A stretch of DNA of 64,000 nt from Microbulbifer flavimaris (GTDB lineage Bacteria > Pseudomonadota > Gammaproteobacteria > Pseudomonadales > Cellvibrionaceae), in contig NZ_LRFG02000002.1 in NCBI RefSeq assembly GCF_001641755.2, positions 434,001 through 498,000 on the forward strand, read 5' to 3'. Under the pieces are notes generated by a model. That model was not told where the DNA came from. It saw only the letters and a program-made list of their open reading frames with translations, and made no database searches. Below are positions 8,589 to 17,236 of this stretch, in pieces. The stretch's first letter is position 1, and each line of letters starts with the position of its first letter. The position numbers were made by a program, and so were the translations under genes.

Positions 8589-10442
8589 TCACAGCCGGAC
8601 TTCGAAACCGGCGTACAGCGCAGCGCCGGTGGTGTTATAACCGGCGACTTCGCGGTAGTCCGTGTTCAGCACATTCTCGCCGCGCAGACTCAGCAGCAGC
8701 GCTTCAGACCACCGGTAGCGGGCATTGAGATCCAGCTTGCTGTAATCATCCAGGCGCTCACTGGCAGCCCCCCAGTTCGACGGGGGGCTAATCCGGTCTT
8801 CCACCCGCTGCCAGTTGCCGCCCAGCGTCAGGCGACCATCAAGCAGGTCATGGGCTAAACCCAGGTTGAATACCCGCTGTGGAACCAGCAACCGCTGCTC
8901 ACCGCTGGAATCCGTGGCATCCAGCCAGGTACCGCTGAAGTTCCACTCCAGCTGCGCTCCCAAAGCGCCCGCCAGCGACAGCTCCGCGCCGCTGGATTCG
9001 CTCTCCCCGTCATCCTGACCATAGGCACCCCAGCCGCTCGTGCCGAGGCTGTAGTCGTAAACAATGGTATCGGTTACCCGCTGCTGGAACAGGACCAGCT
9101 CGGCGCGCAGTCCCTGTGCCCGACGGTACTCCGCCCCCACTTCGATTCCGCGGCTGCGCTCCGGCCCCAGGGGTGCTACTCCCTCAGCCAGGTTGTAAGC
9201 CACCTCAAAGGGACTGGGGGCGCGAAAACCGGTGCCGACACTGCCTCGCAACTTGAACTCGCCACCGTCAGGGAGCGACATCGGGTAGCCCAGTGTCGCC
9301 CGCCAGGTGCTGTGGTCTTCATTCTCCAGCTGGTCCCGGCGTACCCCGACGGTGTAGAACAGAGCCCCGGCAAACTCACCGCGCCACTCACCAAAGACGC
9401 CAATACTGTCCAGGGCAAGGGCGCTGGCACTGCCGCGATAACCCTGCTGTTCAAATTCAGCACCCCAGGAGAACTCACCGGCAGCCAGTGTCGTGTGGCC
9501 CAGATAATTCAGCTCGTCAATCCGGCCGTTGACGGCAAAGCTGCTTACTCCCTCACTGAGACTATCGCGATCAATTTCCTGTCGAGAGGCAGCGAACTCC
9601 TGGTCCGTTTGCCCCTGGCGATATTGCGCTGCGAGGCGCACGCTCTGCTGAGTAAATAGGTCGAGGCAATCGTTGGAAGTTAGGAATCCACTGTAGCAAC
9701 TATCGAATTCAGTCTCCGCGTCCTGGTGGCGCAACTGGGCCTCCAGGTTGAGGGCATCGCTCGCAACAAAGTTCAGCCGGGCACTGGCAGACTGGTTGTA
9801 ATAGCCATCCCGCTCACCGTCAGTGTCGCTCTCGCGACTATTGAATCCCGCGCTATCGTGCTGTGCCAGATCGACAGCGTAATGCAGCCGCTCGCCTTTG
9901 CCGGCAACCCTGACACTACCCTGCCGGGTGTCGTGGCGACCGGCCTCGATGGCGGCTTCGATTTCCAGTGGTTCATTCGCCCGGCGGGTAATGATATTGA
10001 TCACACCGCCGGCACCGGCGCCGTACATCATGCCCTGCGGCCCCCGCAGCACTTCCACCCGTTCAATGTCACGGGCACGAATATGCTGAAATTGCGCCGC
10101 CACCTGGGTATTGGCCGGATCGGCGATATTCACACCATCCAGCAAGACCAGGGTTCTGAACTGGCTCTCGCCGCGCAGGTAGACCGCGCTGACCTTGCCG
10201 GGTCCACCATTGTTGCTCACGGAAACACCGGGCAGGGTGCGAATCACATCGAGCAGACTCGCGTAACCGAGCCGTTCGATATCAACTCTCGTCAGGACGC
10301 TCACGGACACGCCCAATTCCGCTTTGGGAATTTCCGTGCGACTGGCGGTAACGGAAAGCTGCTCCAGCGGCTCTGCAGACGTAGCGGCAGCGGCGGGTGC
10401 GATTGCGGCAGTTATTGCCGTCGCATAAAGGATTTTATTCAC
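8589..10442 (-). CDS. btuB: TonB-dependent vitamin B12 outer-membrane receptor
   Basis: A 617-residue receptor. A signal peptide (MNKILYATAITAAIAPAAAA) is followed by a TonB-box-like segment (EQLSVTASR), a plug domain (SLLDVIRTLPGVSVSNNGG, VYLRGESQFRTLVLLDGV, RVEVLRGPQGMMYGAGAGGVINI) and a 22-strand-type barrel, ending ALYAGFEVRL. The start is GTG at 10440-10442, after GGGGA; the open frame upstream to 10667 is the riboswitch leader, not protein. Function in cobalamin import is supported by the riboswitch, the BtuFCD-type genes upstream and cobO downstream, and by BtuB-like length and plug. Confidence 0.92.
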   Translation of the reverse strand: MNKILYATAITAAIAPAAAATSAEPLEQLSVTASRTEIPKAELGVSVSVLTRVDIERLGYASLLDVIRTLPGVSVSNNGGPGKVSAVYLRGESQFRTLVLLDGVNIADPANTQVAAQFQHIRARDIERVEVLRGPQGMMYGAGAGGVINIITRRANEPLEIEAAIEAGRHDTRQGSVRVAGKGERLHYAVDLAQHDSAGFNSRESDTDGERDGYYNQSASARLNFVASDALNLEAQLRHQDAETEFDSCYSGFLTSNDCLDLFTQQSVRLAAQYRQGQTDQEFAASRQEIDRDSLSEGVSSFAVNGRIDELNYLGHTTLAAGEFSWGAEFEQQGYRGSASALALDSIGVFGEWRGEFAGALFYTVGVRRDQLENEDHSTWRATLGYPMSLPDGGEFKLRGSVGTGFRAPSPFEVAYNLAEGVAPLGPERSRGIEVGAEYRRAQGLRAELVLFQQRVTDTIVYDYSLGTSGWGAYGQDDGESESSGAELSLAGALGAQLEWNFSGTWLDATDSSGEQRLLVPQRVFNLGLAHDLLDGRLTLGGNWQRVEDRISPPSNWGAASERLDDYSKLDLNARYRWSEALLLSLRGENVLNTDYREVAGYNTTGAALYAGFEVRL

Positions 10443-10504
10443 AGTAGGTTCCCCAATCTCGAAAAAGAAGACGGATTGAGGGAGGGTGAGTGCAATCAGC
10501 ACGC

Positions 10505-10530
10505 GAAAAGACAACCATCTGAAAGATGGC
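10505..10530 (-). terminator. Candidate attenuator hairpin of the btuB leader
   Basis: On the minus strand CCATCT, a TTC loop and AGATGG are followed by TTGTCTTTT, about 50 bases after the aptamer and 60 bases before the btuB start. It could be the expression platform's terminator; the stem is short, so control at translation initiation is equally possible. Confidence 0.45.
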
Positions 10531-10579
10531 AGTGAGAAGCGCACAGACCAGACAAAGCCCTCCGCTTTATCCTCGAACT

Positions 10580-10720
10580 TGCTGAGGGCCGGTATCGGGC
10601 TTGCCTTCAATTCAATGAATTGGCTCACCGTTGCGGGGGCAGCGCCGGACTGGTCGATAGACGTCACCGGACTTCCCGTTTAACCCAGCCAAGTGCAATT
10701 GCACTACTGGGCACCCAAAG
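10580..10720 (-). promoter_or_regulatory. Cobalamin (AdoCbl) riboswitch in the btuB leader
   Basis: The minus-strand leader of btuB carries the conserved cobalamin aptamer in order: GGGTGCCCAG stem, GGTTAAACGGGAAGTCCGGTG, CCAGTCCGGCGCTGCCCCCG continuing CAACGGTGAGCC, and the closing AAGCCCGATACCGGCC. These correspond to the invariant RF00174 core (GGGAA..GGTG, the GCTGCCCCCGCAAC B12 box and the GCC..GA.ACC closing segment). The aptamer is compact, about 130 nt. When cobalamin is plentiful such elements lower expression of the gene downstream, here btuB and possibly cobO and the methyltransferase. The BtuFCD-type genes lie upstream of it and would not be under its control. Confidence 0.95.
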
Positions 10721-10825
10721 CGCGGGGGAGTATATCAGGCCGGGGGAGCGATGACCCGGCCAAAGAGGTGAAATGCCGGCTCAATAATTTTCTGAGGTGT
10801 TGCAGCGCGGCAATTCTGCCGGAAA

Positions 10826-11593
10826 TCAGATCAAATCAAAAACCACAAATTCCGCTTCGCCATCGCGCCAGCGAAATTCACAGCTGACACCATAAACCTC
10901 ACCGATCATGGCGGGAGTAAAAACGTCCCGGGGCGTACCCTGGGCGCGCAGGCGGCCGCCTTCAAGCAACAGCACGCGATCGCAATACCGTGCCGCCAGC
11001 GAGAGGTCGTGCAGCGCCAGGACCACGGTCTTTCCACTGTCGGCAATGCCGCGCAGTGTCTGCAACAGCTGTAATTGATGGCGAATATCCAGCGCTGCAG
11101 TGGGTTCATCCGCGATCAAGAGCGGGGCCTGCCCCACCAGTAATCTTGCCAGCTGCACCCGGCGCAACTCGCCTCCGGAGAGCTGGGTGACAGGCCTCTG
11201 GGCAAAGTCTTTTCCATCCACCCGCTCCAGGGCCGTGCGCACTCGCTCGTCGCGATCGGGTACCCGCCCCCATGGCAACAGTCCCAGCGCCACCAGATCC
11301 GCACCACTGACACTCCAGGACGGCAGCTCGGATTGCGGCAGAAAGGCACAGAGACGTGCACGCTCCGCGGCGGGAATACTTTGCGACGGCTGCTCATTGA
11401 TGGAAACCGTACCGCCCGAGGCATCCAGCACACCGGCCAGCACCTGCAGCAGGCTACTCTTGCCGGCCCCATTGGGGCCCACCACCGCGGTCAGCTCTCC
11501 CGGCCGGAAGGCACAGGTGATATCGTCCAGTACCCGCTGGCCGTGGCGCAGGAGACCAAGTTCGCGGCAGGTCACATCGGCGGAAAGCGTCAT
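10826..11593 (-). CDS. btuD: ABC transporter ATPase of the B12/siderophore family
   Basis: A 255-residue ATPase with all nucleotide-binding motifs: Walker A GPNGAGKSS, a Q-loop (FLPQSE), signature LSGGE, Walker B LLIADEPTAALD and the H-loop ALHD. It is closest in layout to the FecE/HmuV/BtuD group that pairs with FecCD-type permeases. It would power import of cobalamin through BtuC. The start codon overlaps the btuC stop in a TAATG arrangement (11591-11595), which favours translational coupling. The name btuD rests on context, since ATPases of this family are hard to tell apart by sequence. Confidence 0.88.
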   Translation of the reverse strand: MTLSADVTCRELGLLRHGQRVLDDITCAFRPGELTAVVGPNGAGKSSLLQVLAGVLDASGGTVSINEQPSQSIPAAERARLCAFLPQSELPSWSVSGADLVALGLLPWGRVPDRDERVRTALERVDGKDFAQRPVTQLSGGELRRVQLARLLVGQAPLLIADEPTAALDIRHQLQLLQTLRGIADSGKTVVLALHDLSLAARYCDRVLLLEGGRLRAQGTPRDVFTPAMIGEVYGVSCEFRWRDGEAEFVVFDLI

Positions 11594-12588
11594 TACAGTG
11601 CCCCTCCCCTGCGCGCGCTGACAATCAGCCAGAAGAAAAAAGGTGCCCCCAGGAATGCCGTTACGGCGCCGATGCGCAACTCCTGCGCGCCGACAAAATT
11701 CAGCACAAAGATGTCAGCCATCAACAACAGCAGAGCACCACATAAAGCACTGGCCCAGAGCAGCCGCGCCGGGTCCTGACGCACCAGCGGCCGCACCAGG
11801 TGTGGTACTACCAGGCCGATAAATCCGATCGTGCCGGCGACCGCCACCGCAGCGCCCACCGCCGCGGCGATACCCAGCAGCAGCGCCAGGGGATAACGTC
11901 GCCCGCCGAACCCCAGCGATACCGCCGTGGCCTCCCCCAGGGTCAAAGCCCGCAGGTAGTTGCGGCTGGCAAACAACAGCAACCCGCCCGCCAGAATAAA
12001 AGGCAGTGCCAGTAGCAACTGATCCCAACCGCGGTTGGCCAGAGAACCCAGGAGCCAGAAAACAATTTCCTGCATGGCAAACATGCTGGGCGCATAGTTG
12101 AGGGCCAGTGCCATCAGCGCTGACAGAAAGGCGTTGATGGCTACACCGGCCAGCACCAGGCGACTGGCACTGGCACCCCGGCCCGCCAGCAGCCAGACAC
12201 TGAGCACCGCAATAAAAGCACCGCCAATGGCGAGCAGCGGCAGCCACCAGCCGGACTGCCAGGCGAGGCCGTAATACAGCAGCAGGATGGCCGCGAGCGC
12301 TGCACCACTGCTCACCCCGAGCAGCGCCGGCTCCGCCAGGGGGTTGCGTAACATGCCCTGCATGGCAGCCCCGCCCATGCCCAGGGCGGCGCCCACCAGA
12401 ATTGCCAGCAGTGCCCGCGGCAGGCGCAACTGCCACAGAATGACGGCATCGCTGTTTTCGCTGCGCCAGCCCTGCTGCAGTGCTGCGGCAAAGTCGATAT
12501 TCACCGGGCCACTCAGCAGCGCCGCGACCAGCGCCAGTGGCAGTGCGCCCGCCAGCAGACCTAGCGCGATCTTATTGTTATCGAACAA
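11593..12588 (-). CDS. btuC: FecCD-family permease, B12 transporter subunit
   Basis: A 331-residue inner-membrane permease with about ten hydrophobic segments and FecCD family signatures: LRLPRALLAILVGAALGMGG, MQGMLRNPLAEPALLGVSSG, GTIGFIGLVVPHLVR and the coupling region. ORF calling extends it to 12786, inside btuF, but the membrane protein begins at LFDNNKIAL; TTG at 12586-12588 with GAGAG before it gives the normal family length. It thus starts 11 nt inside the end of btuF. It forms the channel for the BtuF-delivered substrate and is driven by BtuD. Confidence 0.88.
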   Translation of the reverse strand: MFDNNKIALGLLAGALPLALVAALLSGPVNIDFAAALQQGWRSENSDAVILWQLRLPRALLAILVGAALGMGGAAMQGMLRNPLAEPALLGVSSGAALAAILLLYYGLAWQSGWWLPLLAIGGAFIAVLSVWLLAGRGASASRLVLAGVAINAFLSALMALALNYAPSMFAMQEIVFWLLGSLANRGWDQLLLALPFILAGGLLLFASRNYLRALTLGEATAVSLGFGGRRYPLALLLGIAAAVGAAVAVAGTIGFIGLVVPHLVRPLVRQDPARLLWASALCGALLLLMADIFVLNFVGAQELRIGAVTAFLGAPFFFWLIVSARRGGAL

Positions 12589-13429
12589 GGCTCTCTCGCT
12601 TCTGTTTGAGGGCTTCCAAAACGTCTGCAGCCACCAGCGCGGGGCAGAAACCCAGTTCCGCCGGCAGTGTGAACACGCGGCCGCTATCCACATAGCGGCG
12701 AATGACCGGATGGCGAGCGGCCAGGTGTGCGAGGGCGAAAGCCTGCTCCCCACCGTAAAGCACCAGCAATTGCGGCTCTGCGGCAATCACCTCCTCCAAC
12801 ATCACCCGCCGCAGTTGCTCACCTGCACCTTCAGCAGTCCCCGCCGCTAGGTTGCGAAAACCCGCGCGCTCCAGTAATTCGTGCTCCAGCATGCCGCTGC
12901 CGTAAGTGATGTTGTTGGCCGACAGGATCATCGCGGAAACCGGCTCGCCCGGAACCGGCTGCTGCAGGATACGCTCCAGCCGACGGGCCTGGTGGAGTAG
13001 CTCGGCACTCTCACCCAGCTCAGTCCCCAGCGCTTGCAGCTGCTCTTGCAGCTGCGCCAGGTTGTAGGCGTCGGGGATGATCACTACCCGCATCCCCAGT
13101 TCCTGCAGGCGCGCCGCTGCACGACCGGCACCGAATTGCCCCGCCAGGACCAGGTCCGGGGAGAGGCTCAGCAGCTCCTCGGCCCGTCCGCGATTCAGGG
13201 TTACGTGATCCGGCAGGGGCGCGCGGCGATAGTGTTCGTTGGCGGAGAGCCAGGTCACCGACACGATGCGCCGGTGGTCTACCCAGTCCAGCAGCAGCTG
13301 GTCGAGACACAGATTCAGTGATGCGATCCGCTCAGCCGCTGCCACCGGCATGGCGGCAAGCAATACCAACAGGCCCAGCCAGCGAGTCGCGCGCGCGGGG
13401 GCCCTGTCGACAGAGTCCTCAGGCGGCAT
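12578..13429 (-). CDS. btuF: Cobalamin-binding periplasmic protein of an ABC transporter
   Basis: A 283-residue periplasmic binding protein of the BtuF/FecB fold. A hydrophobic signal segment (WLGLLVLLAAMPVAAAE, residues ~17-33) precedes RIASLNLCLDQLLLDW, LSLSPDLVLAGQFG and ELGMRVVII, then a long connecting helix and a second lobe (SAMILSANNITYGSGMLEHELLERAG, LLVLYGGEQ). The start lies 11 nt inside the end of radA. It would capture cobalamin released by BtuB and hand it to BtuCD. Proteins of this shape also bind haem or siderophores; the riboswitch nearby favours cobalamin. Confidence 0.85.
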   Translation of the reverse strand: MPPEDSVDRAPARATRWLGLLVLLAAMPVAAAERIASLNLCLDQLLLDWVDHRRIVSVTWLSANEHYRRAPLPDHVTLNRGRAEELLSLSPDLVLAGQFGAGRAAARLQELGMRVVIIPDAYNLAQLQEQLQALGTELGESAELLHQARRLERILQQPVPGEPVSAMILSANNITYGSGMLEHELLERAGFRNLAAGTAEGAGEQLRRVMLEEVIAAEPQLLVLYGGEQAFALAHLAARHPVIRRYVDSGRVFTLPAELGFCPALVAADVLEALKQKRESLVR

Positions 13430-14813
13430 CGATGGCCGCCAGCGCCTCCGCCAGCGTCTTCACCGGCACCATTTCCATGCCATCGATATCGTTCTTTAGG
13501 CGATTGGCGGCGGGTACGATGGCCTTGCGGAAACCGTGCTTGGCCGCTTCGCGCAGGCGCTCCTGGCCGGAGGGTACCGGGCGGATTTCACCGGCCAGGC
13601 CCACCTCACCGAACACCATCAGGTCCCGAGGCAGCGATCGGTTGCGGAAGCTGGATACCACCGCCAGCAACAGCGTCAGGTCGGCGCTGGTCTCCATGAC
13701 CTTGACCCCACCCACCACATTGATGAATACATCCTGGTCACCCACCAGCACGCCACCGTGGCGGTGCAACACTGCGAGCAACATATTCAGCCGGTTCTGG
13801 TCCAGGCCCACGGCGACTCGGCGCGGGTTGCCCAGACTGCTGTCGTCCACCAGGGCCTGCAGCTCCACCAGCAGCGGGCGCGTGCCCTCCCACACCGAGG
13901 TCACCACCGAGCCGGCCGCCACTTCCTCGGCCCGCTGCAGGAAAATCGCGGAGGGATTGGAGACCTCCTTGAGGCCCTGCTCGGTCATGGCAAAGACACC
14001 GAGCTCGTTGACTGCGCCAAAGCGATTCTTGTGGGCGCGCAGGGTGCGAAAGCGGGAATCGTGAGTGCCCTCCAGCAGAATGGAGCAATCGATAATGTGT
14101 TCCAGTACCTTGGGGCCGGCGAGGCTGCCGTCCTTGGTAACGTGGCCGACCAGAATCAGCGCGGTTCCGGTCTGCTTGGCATAACGGGTCAGGTAAGCGG
14201 CGCTCTCGCGCACCTGGGCCACCGAGCCCGGTGCGGACTGCACCTCACTCATGTGCATCACCTGGATGGAGTCCACCACCATCACCCTGGGCTGGACCTC
14301 CTTGGCGATATGGCAGATACGCTCCACATCAGTCTCGGAGAGCATCTGCAGCTGGTCTGCAGGCAGCCCCAGGCGCCTGGCCCGCATGGCCACCTGTTGC
14401 AGGGATTCCTCACCGGTGATGTAGAGGGCCGGCATCTGCTGGGAGAGATGGCAGAGGGTCTGCAGCAGAATGGTGGACTTGCCGGCGCCCGGGTGGCCGC
14501 CGATCAGGACCACGGAACCGGGCACCAGGCCGCCGCCCAGGACCCGATCCAGCTCCCCGGCGTTGGTGGGGATACGGGGCAGCTCGCTCAGGTCGATTTC
14601 GGAGAGCTTCTGTACCTTGCCGGCGCCGGCGGCGCCCGCATAACCCGCCTGGGCATCGGTGAAGTTGGCCGCACGGCTGTCCTTGTGTTCGGTGCCCAGG
14701 CGCACCTCGCTCAGGCTGTTCCAGGTACCACAGGCACTGCACTGGCCGGCCCACTTGCTGTAATCAGCCCCGCACTCATTGCAGACATAGGCGGTTTTGC
14801 GTTTGGCGGCCAA
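13419..14813 (-). CDS. radA: DNA repair protein RadA
   Basis: A 464-residue RadA. It has the N-terminal C4 zinc finger (Cys11, Cys14, Cys25, Cys28), Walker A GGHPGAGKST (residues ~105-114), the VMVVDSIQ Walker B strand, the RadA-specific KNRFG motif (262-266) and a Lon-protease-like C-terminal domain without catalytic Ser/Lys function. RadA is a hexameric ssDNA translocase that drives branch migration in recombination. The length is standard. Its end overlaps btuF by 11 nt, so radA may be the first gene of the transcript that carries the B12 ABC transporter. Confidence 0.97.
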   Translation of the reverse strand: MAAKRKTAYVCNECGADYSKWAGQCSACGTWNSLSEVRLGTEHKDSRAANFTDAQAGYAGAAGAGKVQKLSEIDLSELPRIPTNAGELDRVLGGGLVPGSVVLIGGHPGAGKSTILLQTLCHLSQQMPALYITGEESLQQVAMRARRLGLPADQLQMLSETDVERICHIAKEVQPRVMVVDSIQVMHMSEVQSAPGSVAQVRESAAYLTRYAKQTGTALILVGHVTKDGSLAGPKVLEHIIDCSILLEGTHDSRFRTLRAHKNRFGAVNELGVFAMTEQGLKEVSNPSAIFLQRAEEVAAGSVVTSVWEGTRPLLVELQALVDDSSLGNPRRVAVGLDQNRLNMLLAVLHRHGGVLVGDQDVFINVVGGVKVMETSADLTLLLAVVSSFRNRSLPRDLMVFGEVGLAGEIRPVPSGQERLREAAKHGFRKAIVPAANRLKNDIDGMEMVPVKTLAEALAAIDAA

Positions 14814-14917
14814 GGGAGCTCCTCCGGTTCGACGTTCTTACGGGACGGGTCACAATCGCCGCACAGTCTACCAGCCCGTCGCGCTGCAGACACCGCCCCG
14901 TGTGCCCCTCCGCAGGC

Positions 14918-15376
14918 TTACAACTCGTGCAGGCGGTTGGCCCCCTGCGCCATGCGCCGGGTCTCACTCTCCTCCAGCTCACGGATGTCATGCAGCAGTG
15001 CCCGGGTTGGTTCCGTATCGGCCTTGGCGTGCAGCCTCTGGAAAAGTGCCACCAGCTCACCGTGAATGCCCACTACCTCTTGCAGGAGGCCCTCATCGGT
15101 TTCCACCTCGCCCGCGGAAAAGCGCTGCGCCATCCTGTCGATGGAATGCGAGCGCAAGTATTCATAACACCAGGTGTTGAGCGCCCGGTCGGCGGCATCG
15201 CGCCCATGGGCCTCCACCAGCCGCGATAGATTGCCTTCACTTTGCGCCAGATACTCACGCAGCAGGTCGATGCGCTCACCCGCTCCCGCGGGACTGCCAC
15301 TGCGCAGCTCGGAAGCCAGGTTGCGGTGCAGCCTGCCGGTCTGCTGAATAACATCGCTGAGTGTCTGCGCTTGCAT
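14918..15376 (-). CDS. Small all-helical protein of unknown function, ferritin-like in look
   Basis: 152 residues, mostly amphipathic helix, no signal peptide. Helical pieces include LSDVIQQTGRLHRNLASEL, RIDLLREYLAQSEGNLSRLV, DEGLLQEVVGIHGELVALF and a terminal LLHDIRELEESETRRMAQGA. The spacing of Glu and His recalls four-helix ferritin-like proteins, but I cannot show a complete metal site and do not assign one. ATG at 15374-15376 is preceded by GGAGGG 4-5 nt away, a strong site; the upstream extension to 15439 is not needed. It sits between radA and ppk2 on the same strand, with no tight coupling to either. Confidence 0.7.
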   Translation of the reverse strand: MQAQTLSDVIQQTGRLHRNLASELRSGSPAGAGERIDLLREYLAQSEGNLSRLVEAHGRDAADRALNTWCYEYLRSHSIDRMAQRFSAGEVETDEGLLQEVVGIHGELVALFQRLHAKADTEPTRALLHDIRELEESETRRMAQGANRLHEL

Positions 15377-15491
15377 AAAACCCTCCGTTCGCCAAACTCT
15401 GGTTTGCAGCTCGATGACCGACCGGTGTCCGGCGACCATTGAACTGCCCGTACACCAGACCTGATGGTGCAGAGGAAAATTTCAACCGTTG

Positions 15492-16265
15492 TCAGGGGGC
15501 GATTTTGCCGCTCAGCAGGTGCCGGCCATCGTAGGGAAAGACAATGTCGGAATCCGGCAGATCCTCCCGCCTGTCGTGCTCGGGGCACTCGACGGTGGCC
15601 AACAGGTGCCTGATGACGTTGAGCCGTGCCGTTTTTTTGTCATTCGCCCTCACCACATACCAGGGCACCAATTCACTGTGGCTTTTGGCAAACATCTCAT
15701 TGCGGGCAATGCTGTACTCATCCCAGTGTGATACGGCCGTCTCATCGATGGGGCTGATCTTCCACTGCTTGAGCGGATCCGTATGGCGCGCCTCGATCCG
15801 CGCTTTCTGCTCTTCCCGATCGATGTCCAGGTAGTACTTGATGATCTGGATGCCGGAGCTGGCCAACATGCGTTCGAAGGGCACCACTGACGCCATGAAC
15901 TCCCGGTATTCGTGGTCGCTGCAGAAGCCCATCACCCGCTCCACACCGGCGCGGTTGTACCAGCTGCGATTGAACAGCACCATCTCCTGCTTCGATGGCA
16001 GATGTGGCACATAGCGCTGAAAGTACCAGCTGTTGCGATCGCGATCCGAGGGCTTGCCCAGCGCCACCACCCGGGTCTCCCGTGGGCTCAGGTGCTCCAC
16101 AATACGCTTGATGGTGCCGTCCTTGCCGGCCGCGTCGCGGCCCTCGAAGAGAATCAGGATCTGCAGATCGCAGGCAATCAGGTGTCGCTGCAGCTTGACC
16201 AGCTCAATTTGCAGGTGACGCAACTCTTCCTTGTAATTGCCGCCCCCGCCCTTCCGTTTTGCCAT
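15492..16265 (-). CDS. ppk2: Polyphosphate kinase 2 (class I PPK2)
   Basis: 257 residues of the PPK2 fold. Walker A is GRDAAGKDG, followed by IVEHLSPRETRVVALGKPS, the basic RWYFQRY-like helix (NSWYFQRYVPHLP), and Walker B/lid residues in VLFNRSWYNRAGVERVMGFC. This pattern is that of one-domain class I PPK2 enzymes, which use polyphosphate to phosphorylate nucleoside diphosphates. The start is chosen as ATG at 16263-16265 with TAGGTG before it; an in-frame GTG is three codons upstream. The window also holds ppk1 and ppx, so it encodes both making and breaking of polyphosphate, but the three genes are not in one operon. Confidence 0.92.
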   Translation of the reverse strand: MAKRKGGGGNYKEELRHLQIELVKLQRHLIACDLQILILFEGRDAAGKDGTIKRIVEHLSPRETRVVALGKPSDRDRNSWYFQRYVPHLPSKQEMVLFNRSWYNRAGVERVMGFCSDHEYREFMASVVPFERMLASSGIQIIKYYLDIDREEQKARIEARHTDPLKQWKISPIDETAVSHWDEYSIARNEMFAKSHSELVPWYVVRANDKKTARLNVIRHLLATVECPEHDRREDLPDSDIVFPYDGRHLLSGKIAP

Positions 16266-16498
16266 CCTTTTCACCTACGGTATCCACGGACTCACACGGC
16301 AACGCCCAAGCAGACCTCCGCGGCATTGCCCCTACCAGCCTGACTATAGCTCCCGCTAGCCTCCCTCTGCGATGAATGCATCACCTTCTGATCACGTTAC
16401 GGCTGCCCCGGCATGACTTTTCACATCGCGCCGCGCGAGGGGTATGATCGTTTCAATAGGCGCCACGCGCCCGTGCCCGATTCATCCAGAGAGCAACC

Positions 16499-17236
16499 AT
16501 GAAGCTGGCATCCCGCCTCAGAAAACTCCACCAGTGGATTTTCCTCGCCATTGGCCTGCAGGCCCTACTCTGGGTCGCCAGTGGCTTTTATATGGTGGTG
16601 GTGAACCTGGACTTTATCCACGGCGACCACCTGGTGCGGAACCTGCGCGAGCCCCTGCCCGAGTTCTCCCGGCCACTCTACCCCACCGCCCAGTTGATCA
16701 GCCGGAGCGACGGGGTGAAATCAGTGAAACTGAAAGCGATTCAGGGGCAACCGTTTTACATTATGCAAAACAGCCAGGGCGAGCACCTGTACGACGCATT
16801 TACCGGCAACAAAGCGCCGACCATCGATGCCCCACGCGCATCCCAACTGGCCCGGCACTTCTACGCGGGTGAGGGAATGGTGACCAGCACGCGCCTGATT
16901 ACCGAAAACCCACCTACGGAAATTCCCGCGAGGATACTGCCGGTCTGGCGCATCGATTTCGATGATCGCTTTGGCACGAGCTTTTACATCGATCCGGATA
17001 CCGGAACGCTGATCACACGGCGCCACGACTACTGGCGGGCTTTCGACTTCTTCTGGATGTTGCACATCATGGATTATGACGAGCGCGCCGACGTGACCAA
17101 CCCGGTGTTACGCCTGTTGATCCTCTCCAGTCTTGTGGGGGTTCTAAGTGGTGCAGCGTTGCTGCCCTACAGCTTTCGCCTCGTCCGCGGGAAAAGGGCG
17201 CGCAGGGGAAGAGTACGCAGGAGGGCAGCCGCGTGA
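16499..17236 (+). CDS. PepSY-domain membrane protein, first of a tandem pair
   Basis: 245 residues with a membrane helix near each end (LHQWIFLAIGLQALLWVASG and LRLLILSSLVGVLSGAALL) and a periplasmic part between them holding two PepSY-like repeats. Notable is FDFFWMLHIMDY before the second helix, a motif shared with the next gene. A basic tail (RGKRARRGRVRRRAAA) would face the cytoplasm. Family members are often linked to metal or redox processes of the cell envelope, but no reaction is known. The stop overlaps the GTG start of its paralogue by 4 bases, so the two are translationally coupled and probably made together. Confidence 0.8.
   Translation: MKLASRLRKLHQWIFLAIGLQALLWVASGFYMVVVNLDFIHGDHLVRNLREPLPEFSRPLYPTAQLISRSDGVKSVKLKAIQGQPFYIMQNSQGEHLYDAFTGNKAPTIDAPRASQLARHFYAGEGMVTSTRLITENPPTEIPARILPVWRIDFDDRFGTSFYIDPDTGTLITRRHDYWRAFDFFWMLHIMDYDERADVTNPVLRLLILSSLVGVLSGAALLPYSFRLVRGKRARRGRVRRRAAA

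Noticed and set aside
13536..15065. 509-codon plus-strand frame opposite radA
   Set aside because: Shadow of a high-GC gene; the minus strand has every RadA motif, and the plus translation is His/Gln/Gly-rich without domains.
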